DNA from: Bdellovibrionaceae bacterium UBA6776 | Lineage (GTDB): Bacteria > Bdellovibrionota > Bdellovibrionia > Bdellovibrionales > UBA1609 | Direction: 5' to 3' | DNA length: 64,000 bases | Assembly (NCBI GenBank): GCA_002453155.1 | Contig: DKGG01000039.1 | Location: 62,001-126,000, forward strand | Program-made: the position numbers and the translations under genes | The notes under the pieces: model-generated | What the model saw: only the letters and a program-made list of their open reading frames with translations | Databases searched by the model: none | Told to the model about the DNA's origin: nothing | In this document: positions 35,225-41,720 of the stretch, piece by piece | How the letters are laid out: every line of letters begins with the position of its first letter | Numbering within the stretch: the stretch's first letter is position 1

Positions 35225-35291
35225 TCGAGGAAGCACGCCCATCCATGGGCTCACAAGTCTTTGCCCTCCGGGCAAATCACTTCCTGTTTCC
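35225..35291. mobile_element. 62-bp palindromic miniature insertion with TTTCC duplication
   Basis: It is present in the left arm and absent from the right. The insert begins TCGAGGAAG and ends CTTCCTG, giving short terminal inverted repeats AGGAAG/CTTCCT, and it is bordered by direct TTTCC copies (35220-35224 and 35287-35291). Inside are GCCCATCCATGGGC (35237-35250) and TTTGCCC/GGGCAAA (35260-35276). The core is shared with 41496-41547. Deletion from the right arm between TTTCC repeats is the alternative reading. Confidence 0.55.
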
Positions 35292-35347
35292 TTGAGGTTT
35301 ACTCGAGGAAGCAATTGAACCCGAAAAGTTACTTTACCGAAGAACCG

Positions 35348-35413
35348 CTATCCTTTGTGGAGGTTGTGGTGGGCGCAAAGAACCTGAAGATTGTTCCTTC
35401 TTTGATCGCCGCT
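35348..35413 (-). pseudogene. 3' fragment of a second HNH endonuclease gene
   Basis: Read on the minus strand, the segment encodes SGDQRRNNLQVLCAHHNL then HKG and a stop. This equals the end of the intact HNH gene at 35829-36623 except for a Ser at the first codon and one Asn-to-His change. No upstream HNH sequence is present, so this is a truncated copy. Confidence 0.85.
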
Positions 35414-35597
35414 CGATCACTAAAAACGATAATGTTCGAATTAGGTTCGGAATATCCGGGCACTGAATCCCCAAGTTGGATGACGCAAGTCTTCTTAGAC
35501 ACTAATAAACATTGCGTCTTAAATTTTAAATACTGAATGCGGCAAGGATGTTTCAAGCTTCACGAAACAAGAACGCACTTTGGTCTTTTTTTTATTT

Positions 35598-35787
35598 ATG
35601 AAATATATTTTGACAGGGGTTTTGTGTCGAAATTTATTTTTTAAACTCTCCACAAGATCTTTCTGAGCCATTGTCTAAAGTCACAGAGGCTTTGACCTAG
35701 GGAGCTTTAGAAAAAGACAACAAGGATGCTGTTGAAATTTTTAAATGTGCAAAGATCAAATTTTACGACTTAAAATTCACAAAATAA
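35598..35787 (+). pseudogene. Possible remnant of a small secreted-protein gene
   Basis: MKYILTGVL at 35598 looks like a signal-peptide start. In another frame the sequence then reads SEPLSKVTEALT, an amber stop at 35698, and GALEKDNKDAVEIFKCAKIK with a normal end at 35785. A frameshift plus a stop would join them into a gene-like chain. This is a weak call. A TTGACA hexamer at 35610-35615 in the same place could instead be a promoter element. Confidence 0.3.
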
Positions 35788-35828
35788 AACCCGTCATATT
35801 GTTCTCTCAACTTTAGAGGGAGAAAATC

Positions 35829-36623
35829 ATGGAACTTCACAAAGAGTTGCTTGCACTAAGGCTTAAAGAAAAACGAATCACTTCAGAAATTTTAACCAAA
35901 CTTCAAGAGATGGAAGATTCTAGGGATTATCTTAGAATGGGGTATTCATCTTTGTTCGATTATTTGGTGAGAGGTCTCAATTATTCTGAGTCCTCAGCCT
36001 ACCAAAGACAGTCTTGCGTTCGACTTTCTCGGGAACTTCCCGAAATTAAAAATAAAATCGATCAAGGAGTTCTTACGCTATCCACAGTGGCCACAGCCTT
36101 TAAGCACATTCGTAAGAAACTTGTTGAAGAAAAGCGTCAAATTTTAAAGTCATTAGAGGAAAAGTCGGCTCGTGAAGCGAAGAAGATGTTTTTAGAACCT
36201 ATGCCCGCCATTAAAATCAAAAAGACGGAGCATGCAGATAAAGTACTTTTGAGATTGGAACTGACCCACGAACAAAACCAAAAATTAGAAAAACTAAAGG
36301 CGCTGAAGTCACACAAGTACAACATCGAAAGTCTTCTAATACATCTGATAGAAAAGGAACTTAAATCTTTCGAAAGTGTTCAGATGAAATCTTCTAAATC
36401 CAAGGAAGACTTTAACGAGCCAAGATCAAAAAATCCTCGTCAAATTTCCAAGCGCCTAAGAAATGACGTGTTGAAGACCGCAAACTACAAATGTCAATTT
36501 CCCGGGTGTGAGTCTGACCACTTTCTTCAATTGGATCATATTTCTCCCGTTCGCCGAGGCGGCGATCAAAGAAGGAACAATCTTCAAGTGCTTTGCGCCA
36601 ACCACAACCTCCACAAAGGATAG
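35829..36623 (+). CDS. HNH endonuclease with helical N-terminal domain
   Basis: The 264-residue protein has an N-terminal helical region (SLFDYLVRGLNYSESSAYQR, then RLSRELPEIKNKIDQGVLTL), a lysine-rich middle, and a C-terminal HNH nuclease: YKCQFPGCES zinc-type cysteines, LQLDHISPVRRGGD with the catalytic His, and NNLQVLCANHN. No RuvC, integrase or methylase domain accompanies it. GAGGGAG precedes the ATG, and TTTACG-17-TAAAAC at 35762-35790 is a possible promoter. Its 3' end and downstream flank recur inverted at 35105-35413, which points to a mobile or duplicated unit. Nicking activity is expected from the family; the biological role is unknown. Confidence 0.88.
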   Translation: MELHKELLALRLKEKRITSEILTKLQEMEDSRDYLRMGYSSLFDYLVRGLNYSESSAYQRQSCVRLSRELPEIKNKIDQGVLTLSTVATAFKHIRKKLVEEKRQILKSLEEKSAREAKKMFLEPMPAIKIKKTEHADKVLLRLELTHEQNQKLEKLKALKSHKYNIESLLIHLIEKELKSFESVQMKSSKSKEDFNEPRSKNPRQISKRLRNDVLKTANYKCQFPGCESDHFLQLDHISPVRRGGDQRRNNLQVLCANHNLHKG

Positions 36624-36800
36624 CGGTTCTTCGGTAAAGTAACTTTTCGGGTTCAATTACTTCCTCGAGTAAACCTCAAGGAAATAATTGAATCTGAAAA
36701 GTTTGCTGTACATGTAGAAGAACCCACGAAAGAGTGTGTCGGGCTCAATGAGCTTTGAGATTCTGGAAAAAATATTCAAGAAGCCTGGATATGAATTTCC
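36558..36800. repeat. Right arm of long inverted repeat around HNH gene
   Basis: It covers the last 21 codons of the HNH gene and about 177 bases of 3' flank, in opposite orientation to 35105-35413. The flank contains a hairpin TTCAATTA-C-TTCCTCGAG / CTCAAGGAA-A-TAATTGAA (36653-36692). The arm ends ten bases before the stop of the murU-like gene. Confidence 0.85.
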
Positions 36801-36809
36801 TCAGAAAGG

Positions 36810-37859
36810 CTACAGGCCTTCGATATCTTTCAACTGGCCATCAGAAGTCAGAACCTTCTTTATTGCACCCATGTAGAATCCAGAAATGGAATCTGGCAAA
36901 GGGTGTTTCCAACGGTAAAAAGTGCTAGGAGCTTGAACGTCAATAAATCGAATCTCATCGGACTGTGCCGGTTGAGGTCCAGGAGAAATCAAACACATAT
37001 GGTGTTGAGGATTGGTAAATCGCAATCGATCCAATTTTTCATAGCGGAAAATATCATTCCGTTGATAATTTCTCCAACCGGGCTGGAATCGATCCATGAT
37101 ATCGACCAAGTTCCATTGGGACTGATGATCTTTCAGAACTCGCATCAAATCTAACTGTGCCTGAGCCAGATCTTTCAAATTTCCGGTCTCATAAAAACGC
37201 ACATCTTTAGATTTAAAGATCTGAATCCATTCCTTCTTTTGCAGAGCCTCTGCAAACACATCCAAAAAAATATTTTGCGAATGGGAATGAATATAGGAAT
37301 AGATGTCCGGAGAGCAAATCATCACAGAGGCATAGTGCAGACACAGGGCATTTTCAGAGGGTGCGGATGTGCCAACACCCAAAAATCTTCCAGACTCCGA
37401 ATGCCAGACTCCTGAAAAATCCTTCCCAGCTCCAGGATGAGGAATGCACAACACCGTTGCAAGAGCTTTGCGCTCGTTGTGAAACAAAAGCATCTCCTCA
37501 AGGACTTGAGGATTTTTTGTCAAAATCACCCCATCGCCATTTGCAATCACAAAAGGTTCTCTAGAATTCAACGCATCCATCTTGAAATGATTCAAGGGAA
37601 GGGCACTTCCCAAAAGTGTTTCTTCATGATGAACATGAAAACGATAGTTGGGATGAAGGTGTCGTTTGAAACTCTTCACAACCGTGTCTGGCAAATGGTG
37701 GGTGTTGATGTGAAGATCTGTCAGATTCAGACTTTCCAAAAGCTGCAAAGGGTATCCCCACATGGGAACGTTCAGCACGGGAACAGCAGGCTTGGCGATA
37801 TCATGGGTCAAGGGTTGAAGTCGTCGACCTTCACCCGCACACAGAATTAAGGCTCGCAT
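36810..37859 (-). CDS. murU: Sugar-1-phosphate nucleotidyltransferase, MurU-like
   Basis: The N-terminal motif MRALILCAGEGRRLQPLTHDIAKPAVPVLN and the later INTHHL and FVIANGDGV identify a nucleotidyltransferase. It overlaps the end of an AmgK-type kinase by 13 bases, the pairing that in Pseudomonas converts MurNAc-1-phosphate to UDP-MurNAc. At 349 residues it is about 120 longer than Pseudomonas MurU. The extra C-terminal region (after QAQLDLMRVLKDHQSQWNLV) has no recognised domain. The substrate is inferred from context. Confidence 0.72.
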   Translation of the reverse strand: MRALILCAGEGRRLQPLTHDIAKPAVPVLNVPMWGYPLQLLESLNLTDLHINTHHLPDTVVKSFKRHLHPNYRFHVHHEETLLGSALPLNHFKMDALNSREPFVIANGDGVILTKNPQVLEEMLLFHNERKALATVLCIPHPGAGKDFSGVWHSESGRFLGVGTSAPSENALCLHYASVMICSPDIYSYIHSHSQNIFLDVFAEALQKKEWIQIFKSKDVRFYETGNLKDLAQAQLDLMRVLKDHQSQWNLVDIMDRFQPGWRNYQRNDIFRYEKLDRLRFTNPQHHMCLISPGPQPAQSDEIRFIDVQAPSTFYRWKHPLPDSISGFYMGAIKKVLTSDGQLKDIEGL

Positions 37860-38878
37860 AGGTCGTCAAAGCACCTTTCCAAAAGACCCTCGTCGGTGGT
37901 CAATTGAGTCAATGGTTTTAACCAAGACACTCGAGAGGCTTCTCCAAAAACAGTGTGAAGGGTGGGCGCAATGTATTTTAAATAGCGAGTGTCTTTTCGA
38001 GTTTGATAAAAGCTTGCGAAACTTCCACAGGCTTTAAAGCAGCGTTGAACAATTTGAAGGGACATGATCTCTGAAAAATGATCCGTGCTACACAGATCTT
38101 GTTCGGTCTTTGGAAGACGGCCAATGTACTCATCCAAAAGAAGACTTCGAATGCTGTCATCCAAATCTACATAGGAATCATAGAGCAAGGAAACCAAATC
38201 ATATTGACGTGGACCCAGGCGAGCATCTTGAAAATCAATCACATAGGTTTTTCCAAGTTTCAGCATTACATTTCGCGAGTGATAATCTCTGTGACAGACC
38301 ACCTTTGGCTCTTTAGCTAAAATATCGGCGAGTTTTGAAAAGCAGGCGTCAAGTTCCTTGGCGAAGGATGCGGGCAATTTGACCTCGCACAAGCCTTCGA
38401 CCAAATGGGTTTTTGCATAGTTCAATTCCCACAGAAATTTTTCATGATCAAAAGCAACTTTTTGACATACGGGCTTGGGATCCACGGCTTTTGAAGCTGT
38501 GGTGTGAATCAGGGCCAACTGCTCGATGGTCTTCTTGTAAAAGGGAAGTACCAAAGACTGATCTTGGTTTTCCCAAAATTTTCTCTCCAAGGTCAAATCG
38601 CCAAGATCCTCAAGAAGGATTAAACCTTTTGAGCCATCACAGGCTTTGACCTCTGGAACTAAAATTCCAGATTTTTTAAAGTGATTGAGGATGTTCAAAA
38701 AGGGATATTCGCCTTTTTCATCAAAGGGGTCCCAAGCCATTAACGCCCAGGTTTCATCATCCATTACAATACGATAGTACTTTCGAGTGCTGGCATCACC
38801 GGCCAATCGAAAAGATTCAAAATTTGAAGAGCCTAAAGTTTGAGTGAGAAAATCCTTCTCTGCTTGATTCAATTCCAT
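37847..38878 (-). CDS. amgK: N-acetylmuramate/N-acetylglucosamine kinase AmgK
   Basis: The 343-residue protein has an aminoglycoside-phosphotransferase-like kinase fold: LAGDASTRKYYRI near residue 25, LILLEDLGDLTLE, the catalytic VCHRDYHSRNVMLK with Asp as base, and VIDFQDARLGPRQYDLVSLLYDS as the metal-binding motif. AmgK phosphorylates the anomeric carbon of MurNAc or GlcNAc in wall recycling. Length and neighbour match the AmgK-MurU pair. An upstream gene for a degenerate AAA+ protein is 18 bases away. Confidence 0.85.
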   Translation of the reverse strand: MELNQAEKDFLTQTLGSSNFESFRLAGDASTRKYYRIVMDDETWALMAWDPFDEKGEYPFLNILNHFKKSGILVPEVKACDGSKGLILLEDLGDLTLERKFWENQDQSLVLPFYKKTIEQLALIHTTASKAVDPKPVCQKVAFDHEKFLWELNYAKTHLVEGLCEVKLPASFAKELDACFSKLADILAKEPKVVCHRDYHSRNVMLKLGKTYVIDFQDARLGPRQYDLVSLLYDSYVDLDDSIRSLLLDEYIGRLPKTEQDLCSTDHFSEIMSLQIVQRCFKACGSFASFYQTRKDTRYLKYIAPTLHTVFGEASRVSWLKPLTQLTTDEGLLERCFDDLCEP

Positions 38879-38896
38879 GAATCAATGCTTACAAAT

Positions 38897-39559
38897 TTAG
38901 ACCAGGCTTTCAAGAAAGAGTTTAAAGAAGCCCATTTTAAGATATTCGCTCAAAGGCCTTTGCATTCTGAAATGTGCTTGGGAAAGTCTCTCAAGAAATT
39001 CTCCGTTGATCTCTTTAAGATGCTTCAGGTCCTGAAGAGTAGACCTTGTGGATCCCACAATAAGAGGCCCATCTTCACTTTGAAGGCTCATGTCCAGAAG
39101 ACTTTGTTGTCCCTCATTAAGACTCTGAATTTCCGGCAAGAAAAGGGTGCAACTGTCCAATCCACTGACGTTTCCGTTCCAGTTTTTACCTAAAGAATCC
39201 GAATCGACAAAAATGTGATTTTGGCTTCTCGTATGAATTTCAAACGCCAGCTTCCTACGCTCCTCAAAACTCTGTCCTTCAATCAAACAGGGAGTCTTGA
39301 TGCAAAATCTGCGATCAAAAACCTTCATCTTGGAGGGAGAAGGTGACTTAAAGGGGCGAGGCTTAAAAGGAATCAAATTCCCATTGGGATCCAAGGCCTG
39401 GCTTAAAAAGGATTCGTGCTTTAAGAGAGATTCAATCTCTAAAGTTTGAGATTCAAGGGCCTGAATCAGCAATTTTAAATCCTGATCGCGGCCTTTTGAA
39501 TTTTGAACATTACTGCATAGACGAAGAGCTTTTGCTCTTCTCACCAACTCCGTACTCAT
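38897..39559 (-). CDS. Degenerate sigma-54 activator-like protein, no Walker A
   Basis: The 220-residue protein has a C-terminal half that follows the later part of a sigma-54 activator AAA+ domain: LDSCTLFLPEIQSLNEGQQS (compare GTFFLDEIGDTSPTMQVKLL in the adjacent activator), then LIVGSTRSTLQDLKH (compare IIAATNKNLKEM) and FLERLSQAHFRMQRPLSEY. The Walker B aspartate is Pro, and the P-loop and the GAFTGA loop are absent. It therefore cannot hydrolyse ATP or open sigma-54 promoters. A regulatory or scaffold role is possible. It leads the amgK-murU run. Confidence 0.6.
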   Translation of the reverse strand: MSTELVRRAKALRLCSNVQNSKGRDQDLKLLIQALESQTLEIESLLKHESFLSQALDPNGNLIPFKPRPFKSPSPSKMKVFDRRFCIKTPCLIEGQSFEERRKLAFEIHTRSQNHIFVDSDSLGKNWNGNVSGLDSCTLFLPEIQSLNEGQQSLLDMSLQSEDGPLIVGSTRSTLQDLKHLKEINGEFLERLSQAHFRMQRPLSEYLKMGFFKLFLESLV

Positions 39560-39659
39560 GATGCTCCGTCGATTCTAATTTTGTATAGCTCTTAGCACTT
39601 CAAAGTCTGTGCCGGGAACTGGAAGCTCTGAGGGGCGCGCTAAGATATTGAAATCATTG

Positions 39660-39688
39660 AAAAAGCCCACCTTTTCGGGGTGGGCTTT
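39660..39688 (-). terminator. Intrinsic terminator of sigma-54 activator gene
   Basis: AAAGCCCACC (39662-39671) pairs with GGTGGGCTTT (39679-39688) around a 7-base loop. On the minus strand it is followed by five T, so it terminates the activator gene ending at 39733. Confidence 0.85.
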
Positions 39689-39732
39689 CGAAGATCTAAA
39701 AAGCGAATATTCTGATCAGTTCTGAAATAATT

Positions 39733-41295
39733 TTACTTCGTCATACGGCGCTTATCGAGCCCGTACTTTTCAACTTTCATAATTAGACCAGCACGGCTGA
39801 TTCCAAGTTCTTTGGCAAGCTTGGATTTGTTCCATCCGGTTCGGCGCAAACCTTCTTTGATCATTTCACGCTCAAGGTCTTCCAAAGCATCTTTCAATTT
39901 GCCATGAACACGAGCTCCTTGAACCTTAGAGGACTGGCTGCCTTCAATAATCTTTGGAGAAAGCATTTCAGCCATGATCTTGGTTTCCATTCCAGAAAGT
40001 ACGATCAATCGCTCCATTTCGTTTTGAAGCTCTCGAACGTTTCCAGGCCATTGGTAATCATAGAGTTTTTCAAGTGCATGCTTGGTGAGTGTGCGCTTTT
40101 CTGCGTCGTCACCCAATTGGGCCTTCAATGCCTTCGCAAGAAAGAATTCCGCCAAGAGAGGAATGTCTTCTTTGCGCTCGCGAAGAGGGGGCACAGAAAT
40201 ATTGATCACGTTCAGGCGGTAGTACAAATCTTCTCGAAATGTTCCTTCTTCGACCATTTCTTTTAGGTTCTTGTTGGTCGCCGCGATGATGCGAACATCC
40301 ACTCGCTTTGCATCGACCGCACCTACGGGAATAAAAGTTCCTTCCTGAAGCACGCGAAGGAGTTTAACTTGCATGGTGGGCGAAGTGTCTCCAATCTCAT
40401 CCAAGAAGAAGGTTCCTTTGTCGGCCATTTCAAAAAGACCTTTTTTATCTCGAACCGCACCGGTAAAGGATCCTTTAACGTGACCAAACAGTTCGGACTC
40501 GAGCAAGTTGTCATTAAATGCCGAACAGTTCTGAATGATAAAGGCCCGGTCTTTTCGGGCAGAATTGTAGTGAATGGCTTTCGCAATCAATTCTTTACCA
40601 GTTCCGTTTTCACCTTGAATCAGAACCGTTGAATCCGCTCCGCGAATTTTGTCCAAAAGGGAATACAAGGTTTGCATGGGTTTTGATTTTCCAATCATGC
40701 TGTCATATTTATAACGGCTGCCCAATTCCTTGTTCAGTTCTTTAATGCGATCTTCACGGGTGGTGATTTCAAGGTGGAGAGTCACAACTTCTTGTGCAAC
40801 AAGATCTACCAATTCCACAAAATGCTCTCGGTCTTGATCATCAATAAAAGAGATTTTAGAAATGGCTTTATCGATGGTGTCTCCAGAGGCACCAAAGATG
40901 GCCAAACGTTCGCGAATTTCGGAAATGCGGCCCGTTTGATTGCGGTCTTTTAAAAATCCCATGGCCACAACTGTACCCATGAAGTCGTTTTCAATAATGA
41001 TAGGTACAACTGCAATGTCGAAACCAGCCGTGTCCCATTTTCGAATGGAGTAACGGTGTTCACTGCTTCGAATGTCTTCCACAGCTTTGTTTACAGCTTC
41101 CGAAAAACTTTCCAGTGAAGTTTCCTTTGAGAGAAAGGTTTTTACAGCGGGGTTGCTGATTTTAGAGACATCAGGAACGCCTCGAAGTCGTCCTTTATCA
41201 TCCGTAAAAACAACATCAATGCTCCACCACGAACCCAAAATTTGTTTGAGCTTGCGAATCACATGTATGTGTTCAAATTCATCCCAATTGATCAT
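39733..41295 (-). CDS. Sigma-54-dependent transcriptional activator
   Basis: The 520-residue protein has three parts. The N-terminal ~185 residues are a sensory domain (IDVVFTDDKGRLRGVPDVSK, VVPIIIENDFMGTVVAMGFL) of PocR/GAF-like character. A central AAA+ domain has Walker A GENGTGKE, the sigma-54 loop as G-S-F-T-G-A instead of the usual G-A-F-T-G-A, Walker B GTFFLDEIG, and LNVINISVPPLRERKED. The C-terminal Fis-type HTH is LRRTGWNKSKLAKELGISRA. There is no receiver domain. AAGGAG precedes the ATG. An inverted repeat lies 57 bases upstream. Confidence 0.9.
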   Translation of the reverse strand: MINWDEFEHIHVIRKLKQILGSWWSIDVVFTDDKGRLRGVPDVSKISNPAVKTFLSKETSLESFSEAVNKAVEDIRSSEHRYSIRKWDTAGFDIAVVPIIIENDFMGTVVAMGFLKDRNQTGRISEIRERLAIFGASGDTIDKAISKISFIDDQDREHFVELVDLVAQEVVTLHLEITTREDRIKELNKELGSRYKYDSMIGKSKPMQTLYSLLDKIRGADSTVLIQGENGTGKELIAKAIHYNSARKDRAFIIQNCSAFNDNLLESELFGHVKGSFTGAVRDKKGLFEMADKGTFFLDEIGDTSPTMQVKLLRVLQEGTFIPVGAVDAKRVDVRIIAATNKNLKEMVEEGTFREDLYYRLNVINISVPPLRERKEDIPLLAEFFLAKALKAQLGDDAEKRTLTKHALEKLYDYQWPGNVRELQNEMERLIVLSGMETKIMAEMLSPKIIEGSQSSKVQGARVHGKLKDALEDLEREMIKEGLRRTGWNKSKLAKELGISRAGLIMKVEKYGLDKRRMTK

Positions 41296-41351
41296 ATCTT
41301 CGACTCCTTTTCACAAAGTGACTTAATTATTATCGTCGAAAATTTGAACAA

Positions 41352-41383
41352 CTTTACAGGACCTGGACTTATTGCCTGTAAAG
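41352..41383. promoter_or_regulatory. 9-bp inverted repeat upstream of activator gene
   Basis: CTTTACAGG (41352-41360) and CCTGTAAAG (41375-41383) are perfect arms with a 14-base spacer, 57 bases before the activator ATG. It could be an operator or a leader hairpin. No T-run follows on the minus strand. Confidence 0.4.
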
Positions 41384-41440
41384 ATCCATGACTTGGTCCA
41401 GTCCAGATTTGAGTTTCTTCGCCCGTGCCAAAAATTTCAT
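41369..41440 (-). CDS. Possible 23-residue small ORF
   Basis: ATG at 41440 encodes MKFLARAKKLKSGLDQVMDL and YRQ before TAA. It is basic and amphipathic, with an in-frame stop three codons upstream and no strong ribosome site. It could be a leader peptide for the sigma-54 activator or a chance frame. Confidence 0.25.
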   Translation of the reverse strand: MKFLARAKKLKSGLDQVMDLYRQ

Positions 41441-41473
41441 AAAATCTCAATTGCACAAAGGCCATGGCAAAGC

Positions 41474-41579
41474 AATTTGGCTATTAGAAATAGACCCGCC
41501 CATCCATGGGCTCACCAGTATTTGCCCTATAGGGCAAATCGCTTCACGCTTACTGGAGGTCTCTTTCTAAAGCCAAATT
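41474..41579. repeat. Nested palindromic element related to 35225-35291
   Basis: Outer arms AATTTGGCT/AGCCAAATT, AGAAA/TTTCT and AGACC/GGTCT enclose CCAGTA/TACTGG, the palindrome TTTGCCCTATAGGGCAAA (41521-41538) and GCCCATCCATGGGC (41498-41511). The inner ~50 bases match the insertion in the left arm of the HNH unit at most positions. Bases 41492-41511 (AGACCCGCCCATCCATGGGC) also recur inverted and perfect at 41619-41638. Confidence 0.75.
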
Positions 41580-41720
41580 ACTATGCCAATGTCTTTGCGA
41601 ATAAAGAATATAAAAAGGGCCCATGGATGGGCGGGTCTGAAGCTGCGAGCAAGTAGCTTTGAAATACCTCAGGCGAATTAAGAATATCAAAAGGGCCCAA
41701 AGGGATGGGCGGGTGTAAAG

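Larger units (their letters stand above)
35105..35413. repeat. Left arm of long inverted repeat around HNH gene
   Basis: Read as reverse complement, this segment matches 36558-36800 with roughly nine in ten bases identical, apart from a 67-base extra piece at 35225-35291. It contains the last 21 codons of an HNH gene in antisense and then the same 3' flank that follows the intact gene: the hairpin around TTCAATTA/TAATTGAA, the CTGTACATGTAGAAGAACC block and the AAGCCTGGAT block. Confidence 0.85.
41296..41720. other. Intergenic region with nested palindromes, no confident gene
   Basis: From left to right: the upstream region of the activator with an A/T-rich promoter-like stretch, the inverted repeat at 41352-41383, a 23-codon frame on the minus strand, the nested palindromic element at 41474-41579, and two further GGGCCCA...GGGCGGGT copies at 41617-41638 and 41694-41714 near the end of the exporter gene. 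Confidence 0.7.

Noticed and set aside
35156..35536. 126-codon plus-strand frame in the left repeat arm
   Set aside because: It runs through palindromes and the antisense HNH fragment, so it cannot be a genuine protein.
35829..36623. IscB/Cas9-like or OMEGA nuclease
   Set aside because: Only an HNH domain is present. There is no RuvC, bridge helix or PLMP domain, and the conserved flank is downstream of the gene rather than a guide-like repeat array.
41474..41579. Integron attC site
   Set aside because: The size and folding are similar, but no GTTRRRY/RYYYAAC core pairs are found and no integrase is present.
41372..41656. 94-codon plus-strand frame upstream of the exporter gene end
   Set aside because: It is composed of the nested palindromes; no start signal and no protein-like pattern.
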